This document shows, one piece after another, positions 20,458-28,973 of a stretch of DNA of 64,000 nt. Positions within the stretch are counted from its first letter, which is position 1; each line of letters begins with the position of its first letter. The notes beneath the pieces were generated by a model. The model was not told the DNA's origin and ran no database searches. It saw only the letters and a list, made by a program, of their open reading frames with translations. The DNA lies in contig NZ_CP152376.1 in assembly GCF_038784515.1 (NCBI RefSeq), forward strand, positions 4,030,001 through 4,094,000. The letters are read 5' to 3'. The position numbers were made by a program, and so were the translations under genes. The DNA comes from Rhodoferax sp. GW822-FHT02A01. GTDB taxonomy: Bacteria; Pseudomonadota; Gammaproteobacteria; Burkholderiales; Burkholderiaceae_C.

Positions 20458-21240
20458 GTGAACACTGCATCTGCCACCCATTTGGTCTTGATACCCAGCT
20501 ACAACCCCGGTCCTCGGGTCTACCAGACCGTGCGTGAAGCGCGCACCCGCTGGAATCCGGTATGGGTGGTGGTGGACGGTAGCAGCGACGGCACGGCGGC
20601 GGGATTGCAGGAAATGGCGAAAGGCGACGACGGCCTCAAAGTGCTGGTATTGACGCAGAACCAGGGCAAAGGTGCCGCCGTGTTGCACGGCATTGACGTG
20701 GCCGCCGCCGCAGGGTTTACGCATGCCTTGTGCATGGATTCGGATGGTCAACATCCCGCGGTGCTGATCCCGGACTTCATGGCGTGCTCTGCGGCCAACC
20801 CTAGTGCAATGGTGCTGGGAGTGCCGGTGTTTGATGCATCGGCACCTGCATTGCGTGTCTATGGGCGCAAAATTTCCAACGGGTGGGCCAATCTGGAAAC
20901 GCTGTGGATGGGCATTGGTGACTCCTTGTATGGTTTTCGGGTGTATCCCATAGGGCCGTTGCGCCAGATCATGCACGATCGGCGCTGGATGCGGCGATTT
21001 GACTTCGACCCGGAGGCCGTGGTGCGCCTTTGCTGGAGCGGCGTTCGACCGATCAATCTGCCTGCACCGGTCAAATACCTGACGGCGAACGAAGGCGGCG
21101 TCTCTCATTTCAACTACTGGCGTGATAACCGGCTGCTGACGTGGATGCACACCCGTCTGATGCTGGGCTTTGTCTTGCGCCTTCCGTGGTTGCTGCTGCG
21201 ACGACTGGTTGCGCTGGCCGATCGTGGAGGTGCTGCCTAG
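20458..21240 (+). CDS. Family 2 glycosyltransferase of the APE cluster
   Basis: A 260-residue GT-A enzyme starting at GTG 1 bp after the acyltransferase stop. It shows LVLIPSYNPG, the nucleotide-binding WVVVDGSSDGT, the DxD-like CMDSDGQHP, and a C-terminal hydrophobic/basic helix (~235-255) for membrane association. It probably glycosylates the polyene or its lipid carrier; the donor sugar is unknown. Its TAG shares a CTAG with the stop of the convergent ketoreductase gene. Confidence 0.85.
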   Translation: MNTASATHLVLIPSYNPGPRVYQTVREARTRWNPVWVVVDGSSDGTAAGLQEMAKGDDGLKVLVLTQNQGKGAAVLHGIDVAAAAGFTHALCMDSDGQHPAVLIPDFMACSAANPSAMVLGVPVFDASAPALRVYGRKISNGWANLETLWMGIGDSLYGFRVYPIGPLRQIMHDRRWMRRFDFDPEAVVRLCWSGVRPINLPAPVKYLTANEGGVSHFNYWRDNRLLTWMHTRLMLGFVLRLPWLLLRRLVALADRGGAA

Positions 21241-21956
21241 GCCATGCCGCCGTTGATCGAGATGATCTGGCCTGTGATGTAGGCCGCTCGCTCCGATGCC
21301 AGAAAAGAGACGAGGTGTGCCACTTCCTGTGCCGTGCCGGCGCGCTTCATGGGCACCATGCGTGCAATGGCCGCTTCGTTGAAGCTGCCGCTGCTCATGG
21401 CGGTATCGATGATGCCTGGCGCCACGGCATTCACCGTGATGCCTCTGCTTGCCAGCTCCAGCGCCAGGGACTTGGTGGCAGCATGCAGGCCTCCCTTGGC
21501 TGCCGCGTAATTGGTTTGTCCACGGTTGCCGGTGATGCCGGCGATCGACGAGACGGAAATGATGCGACCCCAGCGACTGCGAATCATGGGCATGGACAAT
21601 GGCTGGGTGACGTTGAAGAAACCGTGGAGCGATACGTCGATGACGCTGTGCCATTGGTCGGGGCGCATGCCTGGAAATACTGCGTCATCGTGAATTCCGG
21701 CATTGTTCACCAGCACTTGTACTGGGCCGTCTTCCAGCAGCGCCTCCAGCGCCTGACGCGTCGCTTCGGCATCCACCACGTTGAACTGCAGGGCTTGGGC
21801 CGACCCGCCAGCCGCGACAATGGACTCACACACGGCCTGGGCCAAGGCCGGTTGGCTATTGGCATGAACCACCACATGGTAGCCATCGTTGGCCAACTGG
21901 TGGCAGATGGCGGCGCCAATCGCACCGCTTCCCCCTGTAACCAAAGCACGTTTCAT
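21237..21956 (-). CDS. fabG: 3-oxoacyl-ACP reductase of the APE cluster (FabG-like)
   Basis: A 239-residue short-chain dehydrogenase. It has the NAD(P)-binding TGGSGAIGAAI, the NNAG motif, catalytic Ser in ISVSSIAG, the YxxxK motif YAAAKGG, and PG near residue 183. It would reduce the beta-keto group of each polyene extension intermediate, matching ApeQ of characterised aryl-polyene systems. It is the last gene of the minus-strand operon, 11 bp after the hotdog-domain gene. A housekeeping FabG is improbable because the surrounding genes are all APE-type. Confidence 0.9.
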   Translation of the reverse strand: MKRALVTGGSGAIGAAICHQLANDGYHVVVHANSQPALAQAVCESIVAAGGSAQALQFNVVDAEATRQALEALLEDGPVQVLVNNAGIHDDAVFPGMRPDQWHSVIDVSLHGFFNVTQPLSMPMIRSRWGRIISVSSIAGITGNRGQTNYAAAKGGLHAATKSLALELASRGITVNAVAPGIIDTAMSSGSFNEAAIARMVPMKRAGTAQEVAHLVSFLASERAAYITGQIISINGGMA

Positions 21957-21968
21957 GCGGGTTCCGAT

Positions 21969-22445
21969 TCAAAAAAGTGGGTTGGCCGAGGCCGTTGCCT
22001 GCAGCACGCTGGCACGTCCGCTCAGCAGCTGTCGTGTCCCGGCGTGGATGCTGAAGGCATATAAGAAACTGCCTTCGTTGCCGGAAATTCGCTGCGCTCG
22101 AATATGCAGATCTTCACCCGCCGTGTTCAGTTGGGGCTGTGTCCACTCCACGTTGCGCACACTGGCCAGGTATCCGCTACCGGGGGCGCGGTCGGTTCCT
22201 GCCAGCAGTGCCCCATGCACCGCCATGGCCTGGGCCGCATATTCGATGCCGATACAGATGCCCAGCCCTTGCTGGCTGCGTAGCGGGTTGTCCGGGCTAT
22301 TGTGGCTGCTGGCGCGGCACACGATGTCGGTCTCATCCCATTGCTCGACCGCGTCGAGCAGGCACATATCACCCTGATGTGGGATATGGGCGGCAATCCA
22401 GTCCCTGTTTGGCAGGTAGGGTGCAGGCCCAGGAGGGGGGCTCAT
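21969..22445 (-). CDS. Hotdog-fold 3-hydroxyacyl-ACP dehydratase-like protein (ApeP-like)
   Basis: 158 residues from the ATG at 22445, which overlaps the upstream stop as ATGA; an ATG two codons earlier is equally possible. It contains LPNRDWIAAHIPHQGDMCLLDAVEQWDE, resembling the FabA/FabZ-like hotdog entry with HxGxM, and GICIGIEYAAQAMAVHGAL, the central hotdog helix. It probably dehydrates beta-hydroxyacyl-ACP intermediates, alone or paired with the second hotdog protein at 29856-30149. Confidence 0.8.
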   Translation of the reverse strand: MSPPPGPAPYLPNRDWIAAHIPHQGDMCLLDAVEQWDETDIVCRASSHNSPDNPLRSQQGLGICIGIEYAAQAMAVHGALLAGTDRAPGSGYLASVRNVEWTQPQLNTAGEDLHIRAQRISGNEGSFLYAFSIHAGTRQLLSGRASVLQATASANPLF

Positions 22446-23242
22446 TGGCATGGCAGCACCGTCAGCGCAAGGTTCGTTGTATCCAGGTATTCGATCACCA
22501 CCTTGTCGGGCGTTCCCCGCGCCAGCTGCTGCAGCAAAGGCAGACTGCGGGCCGACGGATTGTTCCGTCGCAGGGATTCCAGTGCTGCATCCGCCATGGA
22601 TGTGTCCACATTGCTCGTCCAACCGATTTCCAGCCGTGCCAGCGATTGCTCAGTGCGTTGCGGGTTGAGCACCATGGCCACGCCAAAGGGTGAGGCGATG
22701 GGCCGCAAGCTGTGAAGCGGTTCAGGGTACACCGTGTCGTAGGCCACCAGAAGGCAGGGCGCCGCGCTATCCAGCGCCTGGGTGGCGGCTTCCAACAGCG
22801 CAGCGGCAAAGGTGGCATCAAAGGCGCTCAGGCTGGTGGACGGCGCCATGCAACCCGTAGCAATGCTCCAGTAGCCGGAGGCCGCGTTGTGTACCGAATT
22901 GTGAAATCGTGTGGGCGACACGGAACGGTCCGCTGAGGCCAGCGCTTCAAGAAGGTTGTGGCAGTTGTCGCAGTCTCCGGCGCTGGAAGAAAAAACGGTG
23001 GCCAGTTGAGCGGCGTCGGCCCCGGCCCCGCGCACGGCATCAAAGCCGATGGACAAGGCAAGTTTGACAGCCGTGCCCACCCGCCGCCGCTCGGCCGCAG
23101 GCAGCGCGTCCAGGGGCGGCAACTGCATGGGCGCCGGCACGTAGGCCTGCTCTCCCGTCAGCACGGGTACGGCTGTGCTCCACCCGGAAAGACCAGGGCC
23201 AAACAGGCCAATGCCGTCGACATGGATGGAAAGCGTGCTCAT
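22442..23242 (-). CDS. Beta-ketoacyl synthase chain-length-factor-like protein (ApeC-like)
   Basis: 266 residues from the ATG at 23242, overlapping the ketosynthase stop by ATGA. It aligns with the N-terminal half of a thiolase-fold ketosynthase (VFSSSAGDCDNCHNLLEAL, FHNSVHNAASGYWSIATGC) but the catalytic Cys of a TACSSS motif and the two C-terminal His motifs are absent. This matches the short non-catalytic partner that pairs with the catalytic KS in aryl-polyene synthases. Its adjacency to the KS supports a heterodimer. Confidence 0.85.
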   Translation of the reverse strand: MSTLSIHVDGIGLFGPGLSGWSTAVPVLTGEQAYVPAPMQLPPLDALPAAERRRVGTAVKLALSIGFDAVRGAGADAAQLATVFSSSAGDCDNCHNLLEALASADRSVSPTRFHNSVHNAASGYWSIATGCMAPSTSLSAFDATFAAALLEAATQALDSAAPCLLVAYDTVYPEPLHSLRPIASPFGVAMVLNPQRTEQSLARLEIGWTSNVDTSMADAALESLRRNNPSARSLPLLQQLARGTPDKVVIEYLDTTNLALTVLPCQ

Positions 23243-24432
23243 ACGGACTTCAAGGAAAACACCAGGCTGCAGTTGCTGCCGCCAAAGCCGAAGGAATTGC
23301 TCAGCACATGCTGCATGGGCTGATCCAGGTTGGTCAGCAGGTAGTTGCAATGCAAAGCCGGGTCCAGCACCTGGGTGCCAACACCGCCCGGTGCAAAACC
23401 ATCTTGCAGCGCCAGGGCGCAGACCACCGCCTCGATGGCGCCTGCTGCACCCAGTGTGTGGCCGGTATGGCCTTTGGTGGAGCTGCAGACAGTCTGCTGA
23501 CCGAACAGCGCACACACTGCTTTGTCCTCTGCCGAATCGTTGCCGGGCGTGGAGGTCCCATGCAAATTGATGTAGTCGATCTGGTCTGCCTGCAGACCCG
23601 CCATGGTCAGTGCCTTTTGCATGGCCAGTTGCGCCCCCAGGCCCTGCGGATGCGGTGCCGACATATGGTGTGCATCGCTGGACTCCCCGACGCCAGTGAG
23701 TAGCACATCGCCTGCCTGTGCCAGGCTTTCACGTTCCAGCAGTGCAAAGGCCGCACCTTCGCCAATTGAAATGCCATCGCGTTCCACGTCAAAAGGCCGG
23801 CTGGGCTGCCCGGACAGCAGCTGCAGGGAGTGGAACCCGTACAGCGTGGTGTAGCACAGCGAATCGACGCCACCGACCAGCGCCGCGTCGATCAGGCCAG
23901 CGGACATCATGCGCCGGGCCATGCCAAACACTTTGGCGCTGGAGGAGCAGGCGGTGGAAACGACGCAGGCCGGGCCTTGCAGGCCCAGGCGTCGCCGCAC
24001 AAAGTCGGCAACCGAGTACATGTTGTGGGTGGTCTGGTAAGGCGTACCTTCGGGCAAGGCACCGCTGTGCGGGTCGCGCTGCCGGTAAGCCAGCTCGGAG
24101 CTCAGGATGGCAGAGGTGCTTGTGCCCAGAAACACGCCGATCCGTTGTTGCCCATAGCGGGTGATGGCGCGCTGCACATGGTCGCTGAATCCGTCCTGCG
24201 CCAACGCCAGTTGCGCCAGTCGGTTGTTGCGGCTGTCGTACGCGGCCAGATTCGCGCTCAAGGCCATCTGGTCGAGGCCATCGACCTCACCGATGCAAGT
24301 TTGCAGTGCCACGTCTCGCCAGGGGCCAGGTCGCAGGCCGGAACGCCGGCTGCGCAGAGCCAGGCGCGTGGCGTCCAATCCGGCACCCAGCGCGCTGGTC
24401 ATGGTGAAGGCCGTGAGGCAAAGGGAAGACAC
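23239..24432 (-). CDS. Beta-ketoacyl-ACP synthase (APE ketosynthase, ApeO-like)
   Basis: A 397-residue FabF/KS-II-type enzyme. The full Cys-His-His triad is visible: STACSSSAKVF, NLHGTSTPGNDSAED and KGHTGHTLGAAGAIE; the C-terminal glycine loop is SFGFGGSN. It performs decarboxylative Claisen condensations for polyene elongation on ACP. It is followed by its presumed partner, the chain-length-factor-like protein. A 102-bp gap separates it from the upstream deacetylase gene, the only sizeable gap inside the operon, so an internal promoter is possible there. Confidence 0.92.
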   Translation of the reverse strand: MSSLCLTAFTMTSALGAGLDATRLALRSRRSGLRPGPWRDVALQTCIGEVDGLDQMALSANLAAYDSRNNRLAQLALAQDGFSDHVQRAITRYGQQRIGVFLGTSTSAILSSELAYRQRDPHSGALPEGTPYQTTHNMYSVADFVRRRLGLQGPACVVSTACSSSAKVFGMARRMMSAGLIDAALVGGVDSLCYTTLYGFHSLQLLSGQPSRPFDVERDGISIGEGAAFALLERESLAQAGDVLLTGVGESSDAHHMSAPHPQGLGAQLAMQKALTMAGLQADQIDYINLHGTSTPGNDSAEDKAVCALFGQQTVCSSTKGHTGHTLGAAGAIEAVVCALALQDGFAPGGVGTQVLDPALHCNYLLTNLDQPMQHVLSNSFGFGGSNCSLVFSLKSV

Positions 24433-24534
24433 GCAGCAAGTACCTGTGAAAGTGGGGGAATTCTAGCGAAGCTAGCGGACATTCAAGCGGACCACGCTAC
24501 CGGCCATTGCCGCAGTCCAGCGCATACGTCCACA

Positions 24535-25332
24535 TCAGGGCGTTGCACATGCGTCGGCAAGCGTCACCGCCTGAAGGTGATGTGCGGACAAATGCTCCAG
24601 CAGGCGCGGAAGCACCGCCAGAATGACAGGCTGACCCTGGCGCGTGCGTGCACAGTGGCCGTCGTGCAACAGCAAAATGTCACCCGCGGCCAGTTGGCGC
24701 AGCAAGCGCGCCAGCACCTGGTCGGCGTTGCCATCGCGGCTGTCGTAACCGCGTCGCGTCCACGTCACCAATTGCAGCCCCAAGGCGTGCAGCACCGGTG
24801 CCAGAAAAGGGTTGCGCAAGCCCGCCATGGCGCGATAGTAGATCGGCCTGCGCCCCGTGATGCCCAGCAGTGTGGCCTGTGCGTCACCCACTTCGCGGCG
24901 CCACCGAGCCGGCCCAAACAGCGAACACAGCATGTGGTGCGTTTGCCCATGGTTTTCGATCGTATGGCCCGCGGCAAGAATGGAGCGGCACAACTCCGGG
25001 TGGCGCGCGGCACGTTCGCCAATGCAGAAAAAGGTGGCCTTCGCGCCGTGGGCAGCCAGGATGCGCAGCACCTGCGGCGTGACGACCGGATCAGGGCCGT
25101 CGTCTATGGTGATGGCAACTTCGCGTCTGCGCGCAGCGGTCGCTGGCAAACGCAGCATGTTGGGCCCCAGCCATTGGCTGCGCGGCCACAGGCTCACCGC
25201 CATGATCAGCAGGTGCAACGTGACCAGCCAGCCCAATGCCCACCCCCATAGACCCATGGCCAGAAGCGGCAGCGCCGCCAGGTGCAGCAACGCTGTGGTC
25301 AGCAGGAAAAGAGAGGGACGCCAGCCAGTCAT
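24535..25332 (-). CDS. Polysaccharide deacetylase (NodB-fold) inside the APE operon
   Basis: 265 residues from the ATG at 25332, overlapping the hydrolase stop by ATGA. Two hydrophobic helices (~residues 8-50) anchor it in the membrane. The NodB domain follows: AITIDDGPDP (metal-binding Asp pair), ATFFCIGERAARHP, ENHGQTHH (H-x3-H zinc motif), and a C-terminal DILLLHDGH. It would remove an acetyl group from a glycan or amino sugar. This is not among the core aryl-polyene enzymes I know. With the cluster's own glycosyltransferase it may act on a glycolipid head group (inference). Confidence 0.85.
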   Translation of the reverse strand: MTGWRPSLFLLTTALLHLAALPLLAMGLWGWALGWLVTLHLLIMAVSLWPRSQWLGPNMLRLPATAARRREVAITIDDGPDPVVTPQVLRILAAHGAKATFFCIGERAARHPELCRSILAAGHTIENHGQTHHMLCSLFGPARWRREVGDAQATLLGITGRRPIYYRAMAGLRNPFLAPVLHALGLQLVTWTRRGYDSRDGNADQVLARLLRQLAAGDILLLHDGHCARTRQGQPVILAVLPRLLEHLSAHHLQAVTLADACATP

Positions 25333-26015
25333 GGGGCAAGTGCAGGGTGGGACATCGGGGTGGTCAGCGGGCCGTGCGCCAGCCAGTGTTCCCACATTGT
25401 CATCCAGGCGGCCCAGTCGTGGGCGCCGTCGACGCAATGCACCTGCTGCTCGGGTAGCAATGCGGCCAGCAAATTCTGACCCGTGATAAACCGGTCGCGC
25501 GTAGCCAGGCTCAGGGAGATGGGCATATCCCATCTACCGGTTTTCGCCTGACGGGCAAGCCAGCGCCACCACTGTCGCTCGTCCACATCCGTGCATTGCG
25601 GCGAATCCACCCACTTCAGCGCGCCGCCAGCATCATGTATCTCTCGCAGGATGTCACGCGTTCCGGGATAGGGGGCCATCAAATGCAATCCTGCCAGGGC
25701 TTGGTCACACGTGGCGGCGAACCCCAGGGCATTGAATGCACCCAACGAGATGCCAGCCAGCCAGATTTCCGAATAGGGCGTGCCTTGTGCATACGACTGG
25801 ATTTGCCGGGCTAGTTCGGCGGACACGGTTTTTGCCATGACGTGCTGGTAGTCGACACCCGCCAGAAGAATGTCGGTATCGATGCCGTGTTGGCGCACTG
25901 CGTCCACAAAGCCCTGGGCAAAGAAATCTTCGGGAGTGGCTTCGGCCGGCGGCAGCAGGATCAGCAGTCGCCGTGCCGGTGCTTTCCCAGGACAACGATC
26001 AAACAACGCCAGCAT
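25329..26015 (-). CDS. Alpha/beta hydrolase inside the APE operon
   Basis: 228 residues from the ATG at 26015, overlapping the exporter stop by 17 bp; the frame is open upstream only as exporter antiframe. The nucleophile elbow is LAGISLGAFNA (G-x-S-x-G) near residue 106. The likely catalytic His lies in CVDGAHDWAAWM, and an Asp in LATRDRFI. No signal peptide is present, so it is probably cytoplasmic. It could be a thioesterase/esterase editing or releasing polyene intermediates. It shows no specific family signature. Confidence 0.7.
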   Translation of the reverse strand: MLALFDRCPGKAPARRLLILLPPAEATPEDFFAQGFVDAVRQHGIDTDILLAGVDYQHVMAKTVSAELARQIQSYAQGTPYSEIWLAGISLGAFNALGFAATCDQALAGLHLMAPYPGTRDILREIHDAGGALKWVDSPQCTDVDERQWWRWLARQAKTGRWDMPISLSLATRDRFITGQNLLAALLPEQQVHCVDGAHDWAAWMTMWEHWLAHGPLTTPMSHPALAP

Positions 26016-28353
26016 GGGTGCGTGCACGTGCCAGAACGGCCGAAAAGACCAGGGCCAGAAAAGCACCCGGGCCCACGGTGCTGCCAATGGCGGACAGCAC
26101 CGGAACGGAGGAAAAGCCCAACAAGCCAAAGCTGCCCACGGTGGTCAGGTTGGCGACAACCAGAGAGGTCTGCTTCTGGCGTCGGCTGGCGTCGGTCTCG
26201 GCAGGGTCGCTGCCGTCGAAGAAGAGCGCGTAATTCGAGCCTACCGCCACCACCAGCAACAGCCCCACCAGATGCAGGATGGTCAACTGGATGCCCTGTG
26301 CCAACAGCAGGGCTGTGACGCACAGCACAGCACAGGCCAATGGCAGCACCACGCGCACGGTACGGCGCAGTGAACCCAGGGTCAGCAGCAAGAGCAGAAC
26401 AATTGCAAGGCAGCCCAGACCGGACAGCAACACAGCCTCATGCAGATAGCTTTGAAACAGACTGGAGGTTTCTTCCTGCAGATCGATCAGCACGACCTGC
26501 GACAAACCGGCCTGCTGCAAGGCCGCGCGGAGCAGGGCAAGATCAATGGGCTGCGCCTCGTGGCCTGTGGCCACAGGGCGCAAAGGCATGAGAGCCATGA
26601 ACTTGCCCGCGCGCTGGATCAACAGGGAATCCAGCAGCAGGGCACCGGAACTGCCTTGCAGGTCGGCGCGCACCAGGGGGGGGGCGTTGCGGCTGGTTTC
26701 CAGGTCCTGCAGAAACCCTTCCAGCCGTTCAGCCTTGAGTGGCAAGCCGGCCAAGGCCGCCTGCAGGGTGGCACGCGCCTGGCGCGCATCAGGCAACGCG
26801 GTACGACGCGCCTGTTGCGTGGCCAGGCTGGGCAGTACCAAAGCTGGCGAGTTGTAGCCTCCCAGAAAGCCTTGCTCGACCAGGTGGCGAAATACAGCAC
26901 CGGTCCGCTCCGCCAGCTGCAACGCGCTCTCCTGATCGGCGGCATTGATGGTTGCGATGTAGCGCATGTCTGGCGCCCCCAGCTCGGCACGCAACTGCGC
27001 ATCCAGTTCTTGATCCGCTGCAGAGATCGGGCTGAGCGCGGATACCTGAAGGTTCCAGATGTGGGCACCGTGGTACAGGACAGTGCCTCCTGCCAGCAGA
27101 AGCAGAGCGCCAACCACCCAGTTCAGCCGGACAGCCCGATGAAACACCCGGTCCAGCAGCTGCCCGGCGCGGCCCAGGTCGCGCAGCTTTGGTTGTTGAG
27201 GCATCAGCAGAGGCAGCACAAATCGGGTCACGAGTGCGGCGGCTACCAGTCCGGCAATCGAATACAAGCCCAATTGGGCCAGACCGGGAAAGCCCGAGAA
27301 CAGCAGCGCGGCAAAGCCCGCCGTTGAGGTCATCACACCCAGGCGGATCGTGCGCCAGAAACTGCGCATGTTTGTCTGTGCGCTGCCTTGGATGAACAGA
27401 TAAATGGAATAGTCCACCGCCTCGCCAATCAAAGTGGTGCCAAAGCCCAGGGTCAGCGCGTGTACGTGGCCGAAACCCAGACTGACCGCCGCAACGCCGG
27501 TCAGCGCGCCCGACGCCACCGGCACCAGGCCCAGCAGCAGCAGAGCAAGCGATCGGTAAACCAGCAGGAGCAGACCGATCACGAGCAAGAAGCTGGCAAT
27601 GGCGAGGCGACGCACCTCATTTTCGATGGTGGCGCGTGAGGACACGGCAAACACACTGGTACCGCTCATGAGCAGCCGCGTTTGCGCCTGCCCGCCGCGC
27701 ACGCTTTCAAAGCTGCTGCGGATCAGGGACAGCGCCTGGGATTGCGCCTCGGTGTCGGTGCCGGGAGCGTTCAGCTGGACCAGCAGCAGGGCTCGAGAAC
27801 CGTCAGGTGAGGACCATACCCCCTCGCTGGAATTGGGCTGGTTGTCGCCCGAAAACTGCTGCAGGACCTGCAGGGTTTCTGCCGTGGGGTCGTGCGGCAG
27901 CAGTTTCTTGAGCAGCATGCCGGCATCGCCCGACAGGGCATCAATGGAGGCGCCAATGGCTTGGCGCAGGCCATCCGGCGTGAAACGTTCGGCCGACACG
28001 GCAGGGCTGAGCAGGTAGCGGTTGTGGAAGAAATAGTCACGGTCGCGTTGCTGGGTCCGTTCATCACCGTTTTGCACCGATTTGAAGGCCGCCTGCGTGC
28101 TCAGGCGCTGCGCCAGCGCCTGGGACTCGCGGGCACGCTCCTGTGGGGTTCCGCCTTCGATGCCGATCATGACGAGGCGGGCGACGATGCCATCACGTAG
28201 CTGCTCCACCAGCAATTGTTGCCGCTCGCTTGGCATGCGCGGCATGAAGGCCGACAAGTCAGACACGAAGTGGGTCTGCGCGATCAGTGCCACGCAGATT
28301 GCCATGGCGCCCAACCAGAGCGACAGCGTCAGCCTACGGTGCGCCCGATTCAT
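25999..28353 (-). CDS. MMPL/RND-superfamily exporter of the APE cluster
   Basis: A 784-residue membrane protein of the MMPL (HpnN-like) type. It has an N-terminal transmembrane helix, a large periplasmic loop, five helices (~250-410), a second periplasmic loop and five C-terminal helices (~640-775). Such exporters in aryl-polyene clusters are thought to move the product or its lipid precursor from the inner membrane to the LolA-like carrier encoded directly upstream. A run of nine C on the coding strand (26676-26684), around codon 558, is unusual and reported as a finding. Confidence 0.88.
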   Translation of the reverse strand: MNRAHRRLTLSLWLGAMAICVALIAQTHFVSDLSAFMPRMPSERQQLLVEQLRDGIVARLVMIGIEGGTPQERARESQALAQRLSTQAAFKSVQNGDERTQQRDRDYFFHNRYLLSPAVSAERFTPDGLRQAIGASIDALSGDAGMLLKKLLPHDPTAETLQVLQQFSGDNQPNSSEGVWSSPDGSRALLLVQLNAPGTDTEAQSQALSLIRSSFESVRGGQAQTRLLMSGTSVFAVSSRATIENEVRRLAIASFLLVIGLLLLVYRSLALLLLGLVPVASGALTGVAAVSLGFGHVHALTLGFGTTLIGEAVDYSIYLFIQGSAQTNMRSFWRTIRLGVMTSTAGFAALLFSGFPGLAQLGLYSIAGLVAAALVTRFVLPLLMPQQPKLRDLGRAGQLLDRVFHRAVRLNWVVGALLLLAGGTVLYHGAHIWNLQVSALSPISAADQELDAQLRAELGAPDMRYIATINAADQESALQLAERTGAVFRHLVEQGFLGGYNSPALVLPSLATQQARRTALPDARQARATLQAALAGLPLKAERLEGFLQDLETSRNAPPLVRADLQGSSGALLLDSLLIQRAGKFMALMPLRPVATGHEAQPIDLALLRAALQQAGLSQVVLIDLQEETSSLFQSYLHEAVLLSGLGCLAIVLLLLLTLGSLRRTVRVVLPLACAVLCVTALLLAQGIQLTILHLVGLLLVVAVGSNYALFFDGSDPAETDASRRQKQTSLVVANLTTVGSFGLLGFSSVPVLSAIGSTVGPGAFLALVFSAVLARARTHAGVV

Positions 28354-28973
28354 GGCGTGGCTGGACGGGAAATCACCATGGCGGAGCTGTCACCGTCAGC
28401 CTGCTCGATGTCAATGGTTTGCAGTGCCGCCTGATGGCCGGCCATGCGGATGCGGCGAACGATCTTGGTCAGCGCGGGCTGGCTGGGCGCCAGCACCAAC
28501 TGCCATTTGTCGGCCGTTCCGCTCAATTCAAGCGTGTAGTTTTTCTCCAGCGCCTGCTGGTCTCCCGCCAACGCGCCCCGAATGCTGTCGACCAGTGCGG
28601 CGACTTCCGGATACTGTTGCAGTCTGACGGTATAGGGACGCTTGTCGCCCTGCGTGATGCTGAGCTTGTCCCCGTCCAGGATCAGTGATTCCGTGTGGGG
28701 CTTGAGCGTGCGCTTTTCCAGCCGGTCCGGTGCATTGAAACTGAGTTCGCCGGAGGATTCCAGCGGCTTGTCGATCAGAGCCAGACGCCGGGTTTCCACA
28801 AAGCTTGCGGTGCCGGATTTCTGTTGCTGCAGCAGCTTCATCAGATCGGGTAGCTTGAAGTCGGCTGCCTGCGCGCCCAACGCTCCCAGACACAGCAGGG
28901 CAGCGGCAAAGCGGCGCGACCGCCACGTCCATGAGTCAGTTTTCGGCACGGCTGTCGGGTTTCCAGAAGTCAT
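28350..28973 (-). CDS. LolA-like outer-membrane lipoprotein carrier protein
   Basis: 207 residues from the ATG at 28973, which lies 38 bp inside the upstream acyltransferase gene. A signal sequence (RRFAAALLCLGALGAQA) leads to a mature start ADFKLPDLMKLLQQ. The rest is a LolA/LolB-like half beta-barrel, with GTASFVETRRLALIDKPLESSG. It probably shuttles the lipidic polyene across the periplasm between the MMPL exporter and the outer membrane. Its ATGA overlap with the exporter gene supports a functional pair. Confidence 0.82.
   Translation of the reverse strand: MTSGNPTAVPKTDSWTWRSRRFAAALLCLGALGAQAADFKLPDLMKLLQQQKSGTASFVETRRLALIDKPLESSGELSFNAPDRLEKRTLKPHTESLILDGDKLSITQGDKRPYTVRLQQYPEVAALVDSIRGALAGDQQALEKNYTLELSGTADKWQLVLAPSQPALTKIVRRIRMAGHQAALQTIDIEQADGDSSAMVISRPATP

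Noticed and set aside
24474..24486. Short inverted repeat CTAGC-GAA-GCTAG-like in the 102-bp gap before the ketosynthase
   Set aside because: Five-base arms with a three-base loop are expected by chance and no promoter elements could be placed around it.
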